DNA of 11,858 nt from an uncultured Collinsella sp. (GTDB lineage: Bacteria; Actinomycetota; Coriobacteriia; Coriobacteriales; Coriobacteriaceae), in the NCBI GenBank assembly GCA_937950415.1, contig CALFDL010000018.1:1-11858 (forward strand). The letters run 5' to 3'. Within the stretch, counting starts at the first letter, position 1. Every line of letters starts with the position of its first letter. This document shows, piece after piece, positions 1-6,465 of this stretch. The notes below the pieces were generated by a model. The model did not search any database, was not told where the DNA came from, and saw only the letters and a list, made by a program, of their open reading frames with translations. The position numbers and the translations under genes were made by a program.

Positions 1-1060
1 TGACGCGCATGGCCTGATACACGTAGCTGCGGCCGGACAGCGGGTCGCGGATGGCGCCGCCCACGCAGGTGGCGGCACCGCCGAAGGGCTCGATCTCGGT
101 CGGGTGGTTGTGGGTCTCGTTCTTAAACAGGAACAGCCAGTCCTGCTCCTCGCCGTCGACATCGACCTTTACCTTGACGGTGCAGGCGTTGATCTCCTCG
201 GACTCGTCGACATCGGTCATAACGCCGGTCTTTTTAAGGTACTTGGCGCCGATGGTGCCCATATCCATAAGGCAGACGGGTTTGGCGTCGCGACCGAGCT
301 CGTGGCGCATTTCCATGTAGCGGTCGAAGGCCTGCTGCACCACGGCGTCGTCGATCGTCACGTCATCCAGGACGGTGCCGAAGGTGGTGTGGCGGCAGTG
401 ATCGGACCAGTAGGTGTCGATCACGCGGATCTCGGTGATGGTGGGGTCGCGATCCTCATCGCGGAAGTACTGCTGGCAGAAGGCGATGTCCGCCTCGTCC
501 ATGGCAAGGCCGCGCTCGGAAATAAAGGCGGCAAGGCCGGCTTCGTCGAGCTCGCGGAAACCGTCGAGCACCTCGACAGGCGCAGGCTCGGGGGTCTCAA
601 TGTGCAACGTCTCGGGCAGGTCGAGCGAGGCGATGCGCGCCTCGACGGGGTTCACCACGTAGTGCTTGATGGCCTCGATGGCGGCTTCGTCCAGAGCGCC
701 CGAGATCATATAGACCTTGGCGGAGCGCACGGCGGGGCGCTCGCCCTGGCTGATGAGCTGCACGCACTCGCTGGCGGAGTCGGCGCGCTGGTCAAACTGG
801 CCAGGCAGGAATTCGACGGCAAAGACGGCGCCATCGCTTGCGGGGAGCTCGTCGTAGGTCACATCGACCTGGGGCTCGCTAAAGACGGTCGGCACGCAGG
901 AGCGGAAAAGCTCCTCGTCGATGCCCTCGACGTCGTAGCGGTTGATGATCCTCAGGGCCTCGATGCCCTTGATGCCGAGAATCTCGGTCAGCTCGCCCTT
1001 GAGCTGCTGAGCCTCGACGTCGAACCCGGGTTTCTTCTCCACGTAGATACGAGAGACCAT
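1..1060 (-). CDS. purL: Phosphoribosylformylglycinamidine synthase (PurL), N-terminal part, cut by window edge
   Basis: PurL catalyses the ATP- and glutamine-dependent conversion of FGAR to FGAM, the fourth step of de novo purine synthesis, in the cytoplasm. The reading frame is open from an ATG at 1060 down to base 1, giving 353 complete codons with the rest outside the window. The start MVSRIYVEKKPGFDVEAQQL opens a PurS-like N-terminal region. Around residues 215-225 is SDHCRHTTFGT, and around residues 308-320 is NETHNHPTEIEPFGG followed by CVGGAIRDPLSGRSYVYQ; these are the hallmark ATP/FGAR-site motifs of the FGAM synthase domain. The N-terminus resembles the single-chain form of about 1,240 residues in Clostridia and Coriobacteria, which carries its own glutaminase domain; that part cannot be seen here. 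AGGAAGGCAGGAA lies just upstream as ribosome binding site. The gene diverges from the antiporter at 1245. Confidence 0.95.
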   Translation of the reverse strand, partial: MVSRIYVEKKPGFDVEAQQLKGELTEILGIKGIEALRIINRYDVEGIDEELFRSCVPTVFSEPQVDVTYDELPASDGAVFAVEFLPGQFDQRADSASECVQLISQGERPAVRSAKVYMISGALDEAAIEAIKHYVVNPVEARIASLDLPETLHIETPEPAPVEVLDGFRELDEAGLAAFISERGLAMDEADIAFCQQYFRDEDRDPTITEIRVIDTYWSDHCRHTTFGTVLDDVTIDDAVVQQAFDRYMEMRHELGRDAKPVCLMDMGTIGAKYLKKTGVMTDVDESEEINACTVKVKVDVDGEEQDWLFLFKNETHNHPTEIEPFGGAATCVGGAIRDPLSGRSYVYQAMRV

Positions 1061-1244
1061 TGGTTCCTGCCTTCCTGATCGGTTGGGCGTACGGTACGGT
1101 ATGCGGCAGCGGTCGGTTTACGGGGCAAGCCTCGCGGTCGCCTTGAGCCGCATGTTTGTAAACCTCACTATGATACGACAGCTCGCGGCGCGTTGAGGAC
1201 GGCGAGGGTGCTACAGTGAAGCGCAAACAAGAGAAAGGCATCAC
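1061..1244. promoter_or_regulatory. Divergent purL/antiporter intergenic region with candidate promoters and purL leader
   Basis: This 184 bp spacer must hold both divergent promoters. For the antiporter, TGCTACAGT at 1209-1217 reads as an extended -10 (TGn plus TACAGT, four of six consensus bases), about 28 bp before the start codon; I see no good -35. For purL, TATCAT on the minus strand at 1175-1170 matches the -10 consensus at five of six bases and would give a leader of about 100 nt. That leader carries two complementary 7-mer pairs in interlocked order: ATGCGGC 1101-1107 with GCCGCAT 1147-1153, and GGTTTAC 1115-1121 with GTAAACC 1158-1164. The promoters are pattern matches only. Confidence 0.4.
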
Positions 1245-2807
1245 ATGGCATTCGTTTCGCTCGCCATCATCGCACTCGTGGCCTTTGCAAGCCCCTTCAT
1301 CGCCTCGGCGATTCCTGGAAAACCCGTTCCCGAGACGGTTTTTTTGCTCGTGCTCGGCGCGGTGTTGGGACCTCATATGCTCGGTGTCATCCATGTAGAC
1401 GCCGAGGTCTCGCTTGTGTCCGAGCTCGGTCTGGCCTTTTTGTTCCTGCTTGCCGGCTTTGAGATCGACCCCAAGAGCATCACGGGCGTCGAGGGGCGCT
1501 ACGGCTTGGCGACGTGGGTCGTCACGTTTGGTATCGCCTGGCTTGCCGTGCGTTTTACCCCGTGGTTCTCGGTCAGTCATTTCGACGGTATCGCCGTGAC
1601 GCTTGCCCTTACTTCCACGGCGCTCGGTACGCTTGTGCCCATCATGCGCGAGCGCTCGCTCGCCGGCACGCGCGTTGGCGACTCGATTCTCGCGTATGGC
1701 ACTTGGGGCGAGCTCGGACCCGTGCTCGCCATGTCGGTGCTGCTGTCTGCCCGCACCGGCATCCAAACGCTCGTGATCCTTGGCTTGTTTGCGGTGGTCT
1801 GCGTGTTGCTGGCCGTGGTCCCAAGCCGCTCCAAGCGCGTCGGCAGCCGCTTCTTTGCGTTTATCGAGGAACGCGCCGACACCACGTCGCAGACCTTCGT
1901 GCGCCTGACGGTGCTTATCCTGGTCACGCTCGTGGCGTTCTCGGCTGTCTTTGATCTCGACATCGTGTTGGGTTCTTTTGCCGCCGGCTTTGTCCTGCGC
2001 TATATCATCCCCGAGGGCAACCATACGCTCGAGACCAAGCTCGACGGCCTGGCCTACGGCTTTTTGATTCCGGTGTTCTTTACCGTATCGGGCGCAAAGA
2101 TCGACCTGACGGCTGTGGCGTCGCGCCCGGGCTTGCTCGCGGGCTTTATCGTGGCGTTGTTGATTATTCGCGCCGTGCCCATTCTCATCTCTATGAGCAT
2201 TTGTCCTGCGACGCGTGATGTGTCGGCGTATGGCCGCATTACCGTGGCCCTGTACTGCACCACGGCGCTGCCGATCATCGTTGCCGTTACGAGCGTTGCC
2301 GTCAACGCGGGCGCGCTGTCGCAAGACATCGCGTCGGTTATGGTCGCTGCCGGCGCCATCACGGTGTTCTTGATGCCGCTGCTCGCGCAGCTCTTCTACC
2401 GCGTGGTCGATGCCGCGCCGGTCGCCGCCGTGGCAGAAGTTGCCGAGCATCCATCCGATGCGCTCGACATCCTGCGCGCCCACCACGACCTAGCGAGCTT
2501 GCTCGCACGCGAGCATGAGCTGCTGACCTCGCATGGCCATGGTCGCGTATTCGAGGGCCTGCCTACGCTCGACACGATTGCCGAGCGTCTTTCCGCCGAG
2601 GCGGCGAGCGGCCACATCGATGCTCGTATTGTGGACGCGGCACATCTTCTTGCCGATAAGACCTATGGAGACGAGGTCGACCTGTCCGAGCTGACTCCGC
2701 GTGAGCGTCGTCGCCTGGAGCGCGCCAAGCTCGCCGTGCGCGAATACCGCCGCCGCATGCTGGAGCTCTATGCAAGAGAAGAAGCCGAGGACGACGACGG
2801 CAGGTAG
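1245..2807 (+). CDS. Cation:proton antiporter, CPA2-type (Na+/H+ exchanger domain)
   Basis: This is a 520-residue polytopic membrane protein that probably exchanges Na+ or K+ for H+ across the cytoplasmic membrane. About the first 390 residues form a train of hydrophobic helices with family landmarks: VLGAVLGPHMLG near 37-47, FLFLLAGFEIDP at 65-76, TSTALGTLVP at 123-132, GDSILAYGTWGELGP at 145-159 with acidic D146 and E156, and IPVFFTVSGAKIDL at 275-288. Residues about 390-520 are hydrophilic, charged and probably helical, ending in an Arg/Glu-rich stretch and EEAEDDDGR. The tail shows no recognisable TrkA-N nucleotide-binding domain, unlike KefB/KefC. The ATG at 1245 is preceded by GAGAAAGG at a usual distance. 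It appears monocistronic; downstream are the hairpin array and the terminator shared with hom. Ion specificity cannot be read from the sequence. Confidence 0.88.
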   Translation: MAFVSLAIIALVAFASPFIASAIPGKPVPETVFLLVLGAVLGPHMLGVIHVDAEVSLVSELGLAFLFLLAGFEIDPKSITGVEGRYGLATWVVTFGIAWLAVRFTPWFSVSHFDGIAVTLALTSTALGTLVPIMRERSLAGTRVGDSILAYGTWGELGPVLAMSVLLSARTGIQTLVILGLFAVVCVLLAVVPSRSKRVGSRFFAFIEERADTTSQTFVRLTVLILVTLVAFSAVFDLDIVLGSFAAGFVLRYIIPEGNHTLETKLDGLAYGFLIPVFFTVSGAKIDLTAVASRPGLLAGFIVALLIIRAVPILISMSICPATRDVSAYGRITVALYCTTALPIIVAVTSVAVNAGALSQDIASVMVAAGAITVFLMPLLAQLFYRVVDAAPVAAVAEVAEHPSDALDILRAHHDLASLLAREHELLTSHGHGRVFEGLPTLDTIAERLSAEAASGHIDARIVDAAHLLADKTYGDEVDLSELTPRERRRLERAKLAVREYRRRMLELYAREEAEDDDGR

Positions 2808-2818
2808 CCAACGCCGCC

Positions 2819-2990
2819 GCGGAAAATGCGTCCCGGAATTGGCGTCCAGAGTGGGACGCGCTTTCCGCGAGAGGCCCGTTGCGGAAAGCGTGTCCCAGAA
2901 TCCGCGCCCAGAATGGGACATAGTTTCCGAAAAAGGCCCTGAGGGAAGCTTCGCCCCGTTCCGAGCTGAAATACCGGGACGCAGCTTCCC
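2819..2990. repeat. Three tandem hairpin units, 62 bp period
   Basis: Three related units start at 2819, 2881 and 2943, exactly 62 bp apart. Unit 1 pairs GCGGAAA (2819-2825) with TTTCCGC (2862-2868), then GCGTCCC (2828-2834) with GGGACGC (2853-2859). Unit 2 pairs CGGAAA (2882-2887) with TTTCCG (2924-2929) and TGTCCCA (2891-2897) with TGGGACA (2914-2920). Unit 3 pairs GGGAAGCT (2943-2950) with AGCTTCCC (2983-2990), plus an inner CCCG/CGGG stem. The 27 bp core from the left CCC arm to GGGAC keeps its length in all three, and AGGCCC recurs in both linkers. Stem bases differ between units yet stay paired. The array lies in the 3' spacer between the convergent antiporter and hom genes. It looks like a REP/BIME-style intergenic palindrome cluster. 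Confidence 0.8.
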
Positions 2991-3003
2991 CTGCAAACAG
3001 AAG

Positions 3004-3042
3004 AAGGCGCGCTGCCTGTGGTTGATGCAGACAGCGCGCCTT
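3004..3042. terminator. Rho-independent terminator between antiporter and hom, possibly bidirectional
   Basis: AAGGCGCGCTG (3004-3014) pairs perfectly with CAGCGCGCCTT (3032-3042), with a further short CTG/CAG stem in the loop. On the plus strand it ends in TTTT (3041-3044), so it serves the antiporter transcript best. On the minus strand the tail is CTTCTT-like, a weaker U-run, 36 bp beyond the hom stop codon. Confidence 0.85.
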
Positions 3043-3077
3043 TTGCGTTGAGCTTCGTTGAGGTTCGAAGTAGTGGA

Positions 3078-4421
3078 CTAGTTGGCCATAACGCCTTCGG
3101 TCCAGGCCTCGACGTCCTCGATGCGCAGGACGTTGGCGACCTCGGCCACGCAGTCGACGCTGGCAAGCTCGGCGGCGGCAGCCTGGACGTCCTTCTCGAG
3201 TGCGCGGTGCGTCAGGAAGATGACCGAGCAGGCATCGCTGACGCCCGACTTGCCGTCTTCGACCTGATTGATGAGCGAGATCGAGATGTTGTGCTTGGCA
3301 AAGATGTCGACCGTCTCGGACAGGGCGCCCACGCGGTCGGCGATCTTCAGGCGCACATAGTACTTGGTCTGGAGTTCGTCCATGGGCTTAAAGGCGAGGT
3401 TGTGACCATAGGGCTCAATCTCGGGCAGTGGAGCCACGCCGCGGCTGATCTGCTCGGAGAGCGACAGGATATCGCCCACGACGGCGCTCGCAGTGGGGAA
3501 GGAGCCTGCGCCCGCGCCGTAGAACATGGTCTCGCCCACGGCGTCACCCACCACGTAGACGGCGTTCATGGCGCCGTTGACCTTGGCGAGCATGTGGTCG
3601 GCGGGGATCAGCGTGGGATGTACGCGGACGTCGACGCCGGAGTCGGTGTTGCGGGCGATGCCGAGCAGCTTAATGGTGTAGCCGAGCTCGCGGGCCTGGG
3701 CGATGTCCTCGGCGCCGATGGTACGGATGCCCTGCTGGTACACATCGTCGGTGGTAACGCGGGTGCCAAAGCCGATGGAGGCGAGGATGGCCGTCTTGCT
3801 GGCGGCATCGAAGCCGTCGACGTCAGCGGACGGGTCGGCCTCGGCATAGCCCTTGGCCTGTGCGTCGGCGAGCACGTCGGCGTAATCGGCGCCCTCGGCG
3901 TCCATGCGCGACAGGATGTAGTTGGTGGTGCCGTTGAGGATGCCGGCGATGGTCAGGATCTTGTTGCCCACCAGGTCGTGCTCGAGCGTGCTCACGATGG
4001 GGATGCCGCCGCCGCAGCTGGCCTCGCACTTAATCTGCACGCCGCACGCGCGTGCCTTCTCGGCAAGCGTCTCGACGTGACGGCCCAGTAGGGCCTTGTT
4101 GGCAGAGACGACGTGCTTGCCGTGCTCAAAGGCAGTGGTGAAGATCTCGGTTGCGGGATGCTCACCGCCGATCAGCTCGACGACGATGTCGACGGCGGGG
4201 TCGCTGACGACGTCGTGCCAGTCACTCGTAAAGGCCTCGCGCTCAATGCCTGCCGCCTCGGCCTGCTCCCAGGCAAGCGCACAGGCGCGGGTCAGCTTAA
4301 GGTCGATGCCGTAGGCGGCCAGGTACTCATCGTGGTGGCTCTTGATCAGACGGGCCACGCCGCCGCCGACGGTTCCCAGACCGATCAGACCGACGTTCAC
4401 GGTGCGCAGGGGTTCGCTCAT
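3078..4421 (-). CDS. hom: Homoserine dehydrogenase with C-terminal ACT domain
   Basis: Hom reduces aspartate 4-semialdehyde to homoserine with NAD(P)H, the branch point to threonine, methionine and, through threonine, isoleucine. The 447-residue length fits the monofunctional form, with no aspartokinase domain. The Rossmann motif GLIGLGTVGGG is at 11-21, SANKALLG at 106-113, NGTTNYIL at 163-170, and DVDGFDAASK at 200-209. In the last motif D205 and K209 sit where yeast homoserine dehydrogenase has its catalytic Asp219 and Lys223. An ACT domain occupies about residues 355-430 (YYVRLKIADRVGALSE onward), the usual site for amino-acid feedback, typically by threonine. AAGGAG lies 8 bp before the ATG. 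A candidate -10, TAGAAT on the minus strand (4481-4476), would give a leader of about 50 nt. Hom is transcribed divergently from the liv remnant and liv operon. Confidence 0.96.
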   Translation of the reverse strand: MSEPLRTVNVGLIGLGTVGGGVARLIKSHHDEYLAAYGIDLKLTRACALAWEQAEAAGIEREAFTSDWHDVVSDPAVDIVVELIGGEHPATEIFTTAFEHGKHVVSANKALLGRHVETLAEKARACGVQIKCEASCGGGIPIVSTLEHDLVGNKILTIAGILNGTTNYILSRMDAEGADYADVLADAQAKGYAEADPSADVDGFDAASKTAILASIGFGTRVTTDDVYQQGIRTIGAEDIAQARELGYTIKLLGIARNTDSGVDVRVHPTLIPADHMLAKVNGAMNAVYVVGDAVGETMFYGAGAGSFPTASAVVGDILSLSEQISRGVAPLPEIEPYGHNLAFKPMDELQTKYYVRLKIADRVGALSETVDIFAKHNISISLINQVEDGKSGVSDACSVIFLTHRALEKDVQAAAAELASVDCVAEVANVLRIEDVEAWTEGVMAN

Positions 4422-4670
4422 AGATAGCTCCTTCGTGCATCTTATGGATGGATTAACCGCTTAAAGGTTGAGTGCATTCTAGCGTGAACCGAGGGCGCGT
4501 GCTCGCCAGGCAACAGGAGTCGCACAAAACGGCACCCCCGAAACGCTGCGGAAACATTGGAAACATGCTCGCTACAAACGGAACTCCGTAACAAACTGTC
4601 AACGTTTGCACCATAAGGTTTGCCCTGTACCGCAAGACGGCCGCACCGCGCCAGCGAAAAGGGGGACACC
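4422..4670. promoter_or_regulatory. Upstream region of hom and of the livJ-like remnant
   Basis: No convincing gene lies in this 249 bp. It contains a minus-strand candidate -10 for hom (TAGAAT, 4481-4476) without an obvious -35. It also has a direct repeat GGAAACAT at 4550-4557 and 4559-4566, and a near-palindrome ACGGA-AC-TCCGT at 4578-4589. GGAAACAT occurs again at 4929-4936 upstream of intact livJ, so part of this may be the old promoter region of the decayed gene. TTGACA on the minus strand (4602-4597) lacks a good -10 partner. Confidence 0.35.
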
Positions 4671-4866
4671 ATGTTTAGCATCAACAACGTACTTAACCGC
4701 AGGAGTTTCCTTGTCGGAGCCACGCTTATTTTTGCCCCGATCTATTACACCCCAGCGTCCGTTTTGCTCAAGAACGCCAAGGACATGAGCTACGACATGA
4801 CACTAATGGGTGCCGACGGCATGGACAGCCTATGTGATCCAGGACGGCAAGTACATCGCTTCCTAA
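4671..4866 (+). pseudogene. Remnant of a LivJ-like substrate-binding protein gene, with large internal deletions
   Basis: Three patches of a branched-chain amino acid binding protein remain, in the right order but with most of the gene missing. An ATG at 4671, preceded by AAAAGGGGGAC, begins a signal-peptide-like start with NRRSF (4695 onward; LivJ has NRRSV at residue 14). It runs straight into IFAPIYYTPASVLLKNAK (4725-4826 region), which matches LivJ residues 241-274 at 28 of 34 residues and 83 of 102 bases by my count. Then, in the +1-shifted frame, YVIQDGKYIAS and a TAA (4831-4866) match the LivJ C-terminus YVITDGKYVQA (385-395). About 220 and 110 codons are lost at the two junctions. The ATG frame itself stays open to 4922, so an 83-residue chimeric peptide is formally possible. 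The remaining sequence diverges from the intact livJ, so the source was a paralogue, not a recent copy. Confidence 0.9.
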
Positions 4867-5137
4867 GTGCGCATAAAGCACGACCGGTGAGGCTGTTTTA
4901 TTCAAGGCAGGTATACTTGTAACAGAACGGAAACATTACTTTTACATAATAAAGTGGCAATACTGCATAAAGTAATAGAAATACGCAGAATTATGGATAA
5001 ATGAACAAATCCAAAGAAAAGTTGAAATAATCGCCACTTTCCTTAACTAAAGCGTCTAGTATTTTGCGAACGCCGAACACGGCGAAGGATGGCCTGTCGG
5101 GTAACCGAAACCCGACGAGATTTGAGAGGAGAGCCGC
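4867..5137 (+). promoter_or_regulatory. AT-rich control region and structured leader upstream of livJ
   Basis: This 271 bp spacer changes from GC-rich to strongly AT-rich at about 4895-5065, as expected for a regulated promoter. Promoter-like hexamers are present (TATACT 4912-4917, TTTACA 4941-4946, TTGAAA 5022-5027, TAGTAT 5057-5062), but no pair has consensus spacing. AAAGTGGC (4951-4958) and GCCACTTT (5033-5040) form an inverted repeat about 75 bp apart. Close to the gene are two hairpins: CGCCG/CGGCG at 5071-5084 with loop AACA, and GTCGGGT (5096-5102) with ACCCGAC (5110-5116). The second ends about 9 bases before the ribosome binding site. No T-box sequence or leucine-rich leader peptide is seen. 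Confidence 0.45.
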
Positions 5138-6325
5138 ATGTCGAGCCTCACCGGTAAGTCATTGAACCCTGTTATGAATCGCAGGAGCGTTATCGCGAGC
5201 GCAGCAGGTCTGGGGGCGATGTCCATTCTAGCTGGCTGCTCCTCCAACGGCGGCGACAGCGGTTCCGCTTCGAGCGACGCTTCGTTTAAGATCGGTACCA
5301 TCGGCCCGCTGACCGGCGCCAACGCGTCCTACGGCAAGTCCGTTACCCAGGGTGTCGAGCTTGGCTGCAAGGATTTCTCGACCAAGGAGCTGCCGCTTGC
5401 CAGCAAGGCCGAGGATGACCAGGCCGACGGCGAGAAGGCCGTCAACGCCTTCAACACCCTGCTCGACTGGGGCATGCAGGCCCTCGTCGGTCCGACCACC
5501 ACGGGTGCGTCGGTTGCCGTTGCCGCAGAGTGCGGTAACGACCCCGAGACGTTCATGATCACCCCGTCTGCGTCCTCCGAGGACGTTACCAAGGGCAAGG
5601 ATTGCGTCTTCCAGGTTTGCTTTACCGACCCCAACCAGGGTGTCAACGCTGCCAAGTTCCTGGCGCAGAAGTATGCGGACGAGAAGTTCGTGCTGTTCTA
5701 TAACTCCGGCGACGCCTATTCTTCGGGCATCGCAGATTCTTTTAAGGCCCAGGCCGCTAAGTCTAAGCTTGAGATTGTCGACGAGGAGACCTTCAAGGAC
5801 GACTCTGCTACGAGTTTTACCAACCAGCTGACCAAGGCAAAGCAGGCCGGCGCCACCATGATTTTTGCACCGATCTACTACACGCCCGCATCCGTCCTGC
5901 TCAAGAACGCCAAGGACATGGGCTACGACGTCAAGATGATGGGCTGCGACGGCATGGACGGTATCCTGGGCGTTGAGGGCTTCGACACCTCTCTTGCTGA
6001 GGGTCTGCTGCTCATGACCCCGTTCTCCGCCGACGACGAGAAGAACGCCGACTTCGTCAACGCCTACAAGGATAAGTATGGCGAGACTCCGGACCAGTTT
6101 GCCGCCGACGCCTACGACGGCGTGCATGCGGTGGTCGAGGCCCTCAAGGAAGCCGGCCTGGGTGCCGACGCCGACCCGACCGAGGTTGCCGAGAAGCTTC
6201 CCGAGGCTATGCGCAACATTACCGTTGACGGTCTGACTGGCAAGCTCTCCTGGAACGACAAGGGCCAGGTCCAGAAGGACCCGACGGCGTACGTCATTAC
6301 CGACGGCAAGTACGTACAGGCCTAA
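5138..6325 (+). CDS. livJ: Branched-chain amino acid ABC transporter substrate-binding lipoprotein
   Basis: LivJ captures leucine, isoleucine or valine (or a related ligand) outside the cytoplasmic membrane and delivers it to LivHM. The 395 residues start with a lipoprotein signal: NRRSV at 14-18, a hydrophobic stretch, and the lipobox LAGC at 31-34 with Cys34 as lipid site. A Ser/Gly-rich linker follows. The mature part is a type I periplasmic-binding fold (Peripla_BP_6 type) starting FKIGTIGPLTGANASYGK near residue 50, with GPTTTGASVAVA near 120-132 and IFAPIYYTPASVLLK at 242-256. The ATG at 5138 is chosen because GAGAGGAGAG lies just before it; ATG 5174 has no ribosome binding site. The paired arginines make Tat export possible. 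Exact ligand specificity cannot be read from the sequence. A decayed relative lies just upstream, and hairpins separate it from livH. Confidence 0.95.
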   Translation: MSSLTGKSLNPVMNRRSVIASAAGLGAMSILAGCSSNGGDSGSASSDASFKIGTIGPLTGANASYGKSVTQGVELGCKDFSTKELPLASKAEDDQADGEKAVNAFNTLLDWGMQALVGPTTTGASVAVAAECGNDPETFMITPSASSEDVTKGKDCVFQVCFTDPNQGVNAAKFLAQKYADEKFVLFYNSGDAYSSGIADSFKAQAAKSKLEIVDEETFKDDSATSFTNQLTKAKQAGATMIFAPIYYTPASVLLKNAKDMGYDVKMMGCDGMDGILGVEGFDTSLAEGLLLMTPFSADDEKNADFVNAYKDKYGETPDQFAADAYDGVHAVVEALKEAGLGADADPTEVAEKLPEAMRNITVDGLTGKLSWNDKGQVQKDPTAYVITDGKYVQA

Positions 6326-6329
6326 TTGG

Positions 6330-6419
6330 CCGCCTTACATAGAGCGGTTTTGATCCCAAGCAGGGGAGGTTTTTGGCCTTCCCTGCTTGCTTGGTATCTA
6401 GGGACGATGTAACGTCCCT
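6330..6419 (+). promoter_or_regulatory. Intercistronic hairpins between livJ and livH
   Basis: Three hairpins follow the livJ stop. The first is weak: CCGC/GCGG at 6330-6347, followed by TTTT. The second is strong: AAGCAGGGGAGG (6358-6369) pairs with CCTTCCCTGCTT (6377-6388), 12 bp with one G-U pair, and is not followed by a T-run. The third pairs AGGGACG (6400-6406) with CGTCCCT (6413-6419). Because the second lacks a T-tract, it is more likely an mRNA-stabilising or partial attenuation element than a full terminator. It would allow excess LivJ over the membrane subunits. Confidence 0.6.
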
Positions 6420-6465
6420 GTTTCATACATTAACTGGAAACCTATTCGAAAGGGGGATGTGGAAC

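Noticed and set aside
879..2486. Long minus-strand open frame (535 codons) opposite purL and the antiporter
   Set aside because: It overlaps two strongly supported genes, is rich in Arg, His and Asp as expected from reading a GC-rich gene backwards, and shows no domain.
2819..2990. CRISPR array
   Set aside because: Only three diverged units without unique spacers; each whole unit is a palindrome, and no cas genes are nearby.
4453..4635. Leader peptide upstream of hom on the minus strand
   Set aside because: The frame is not enriched in Thr, Ile or Met codons, ends without a terminator/antiterminator pair, and has no good ribosome binding site.
4867..5137. T-box or leader-peptide attenuator before livJ
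   Set aside because: No T-box antiterminator sequence and no short frame rich in Leu, Ile or Val with a start and ribosome binding site.
6373..6465. N-terminal extension of livH
   Set aside because: It reads through intercistronic hairpins; family homology and the AAAGGGGG ribosome binding site point to 6466.
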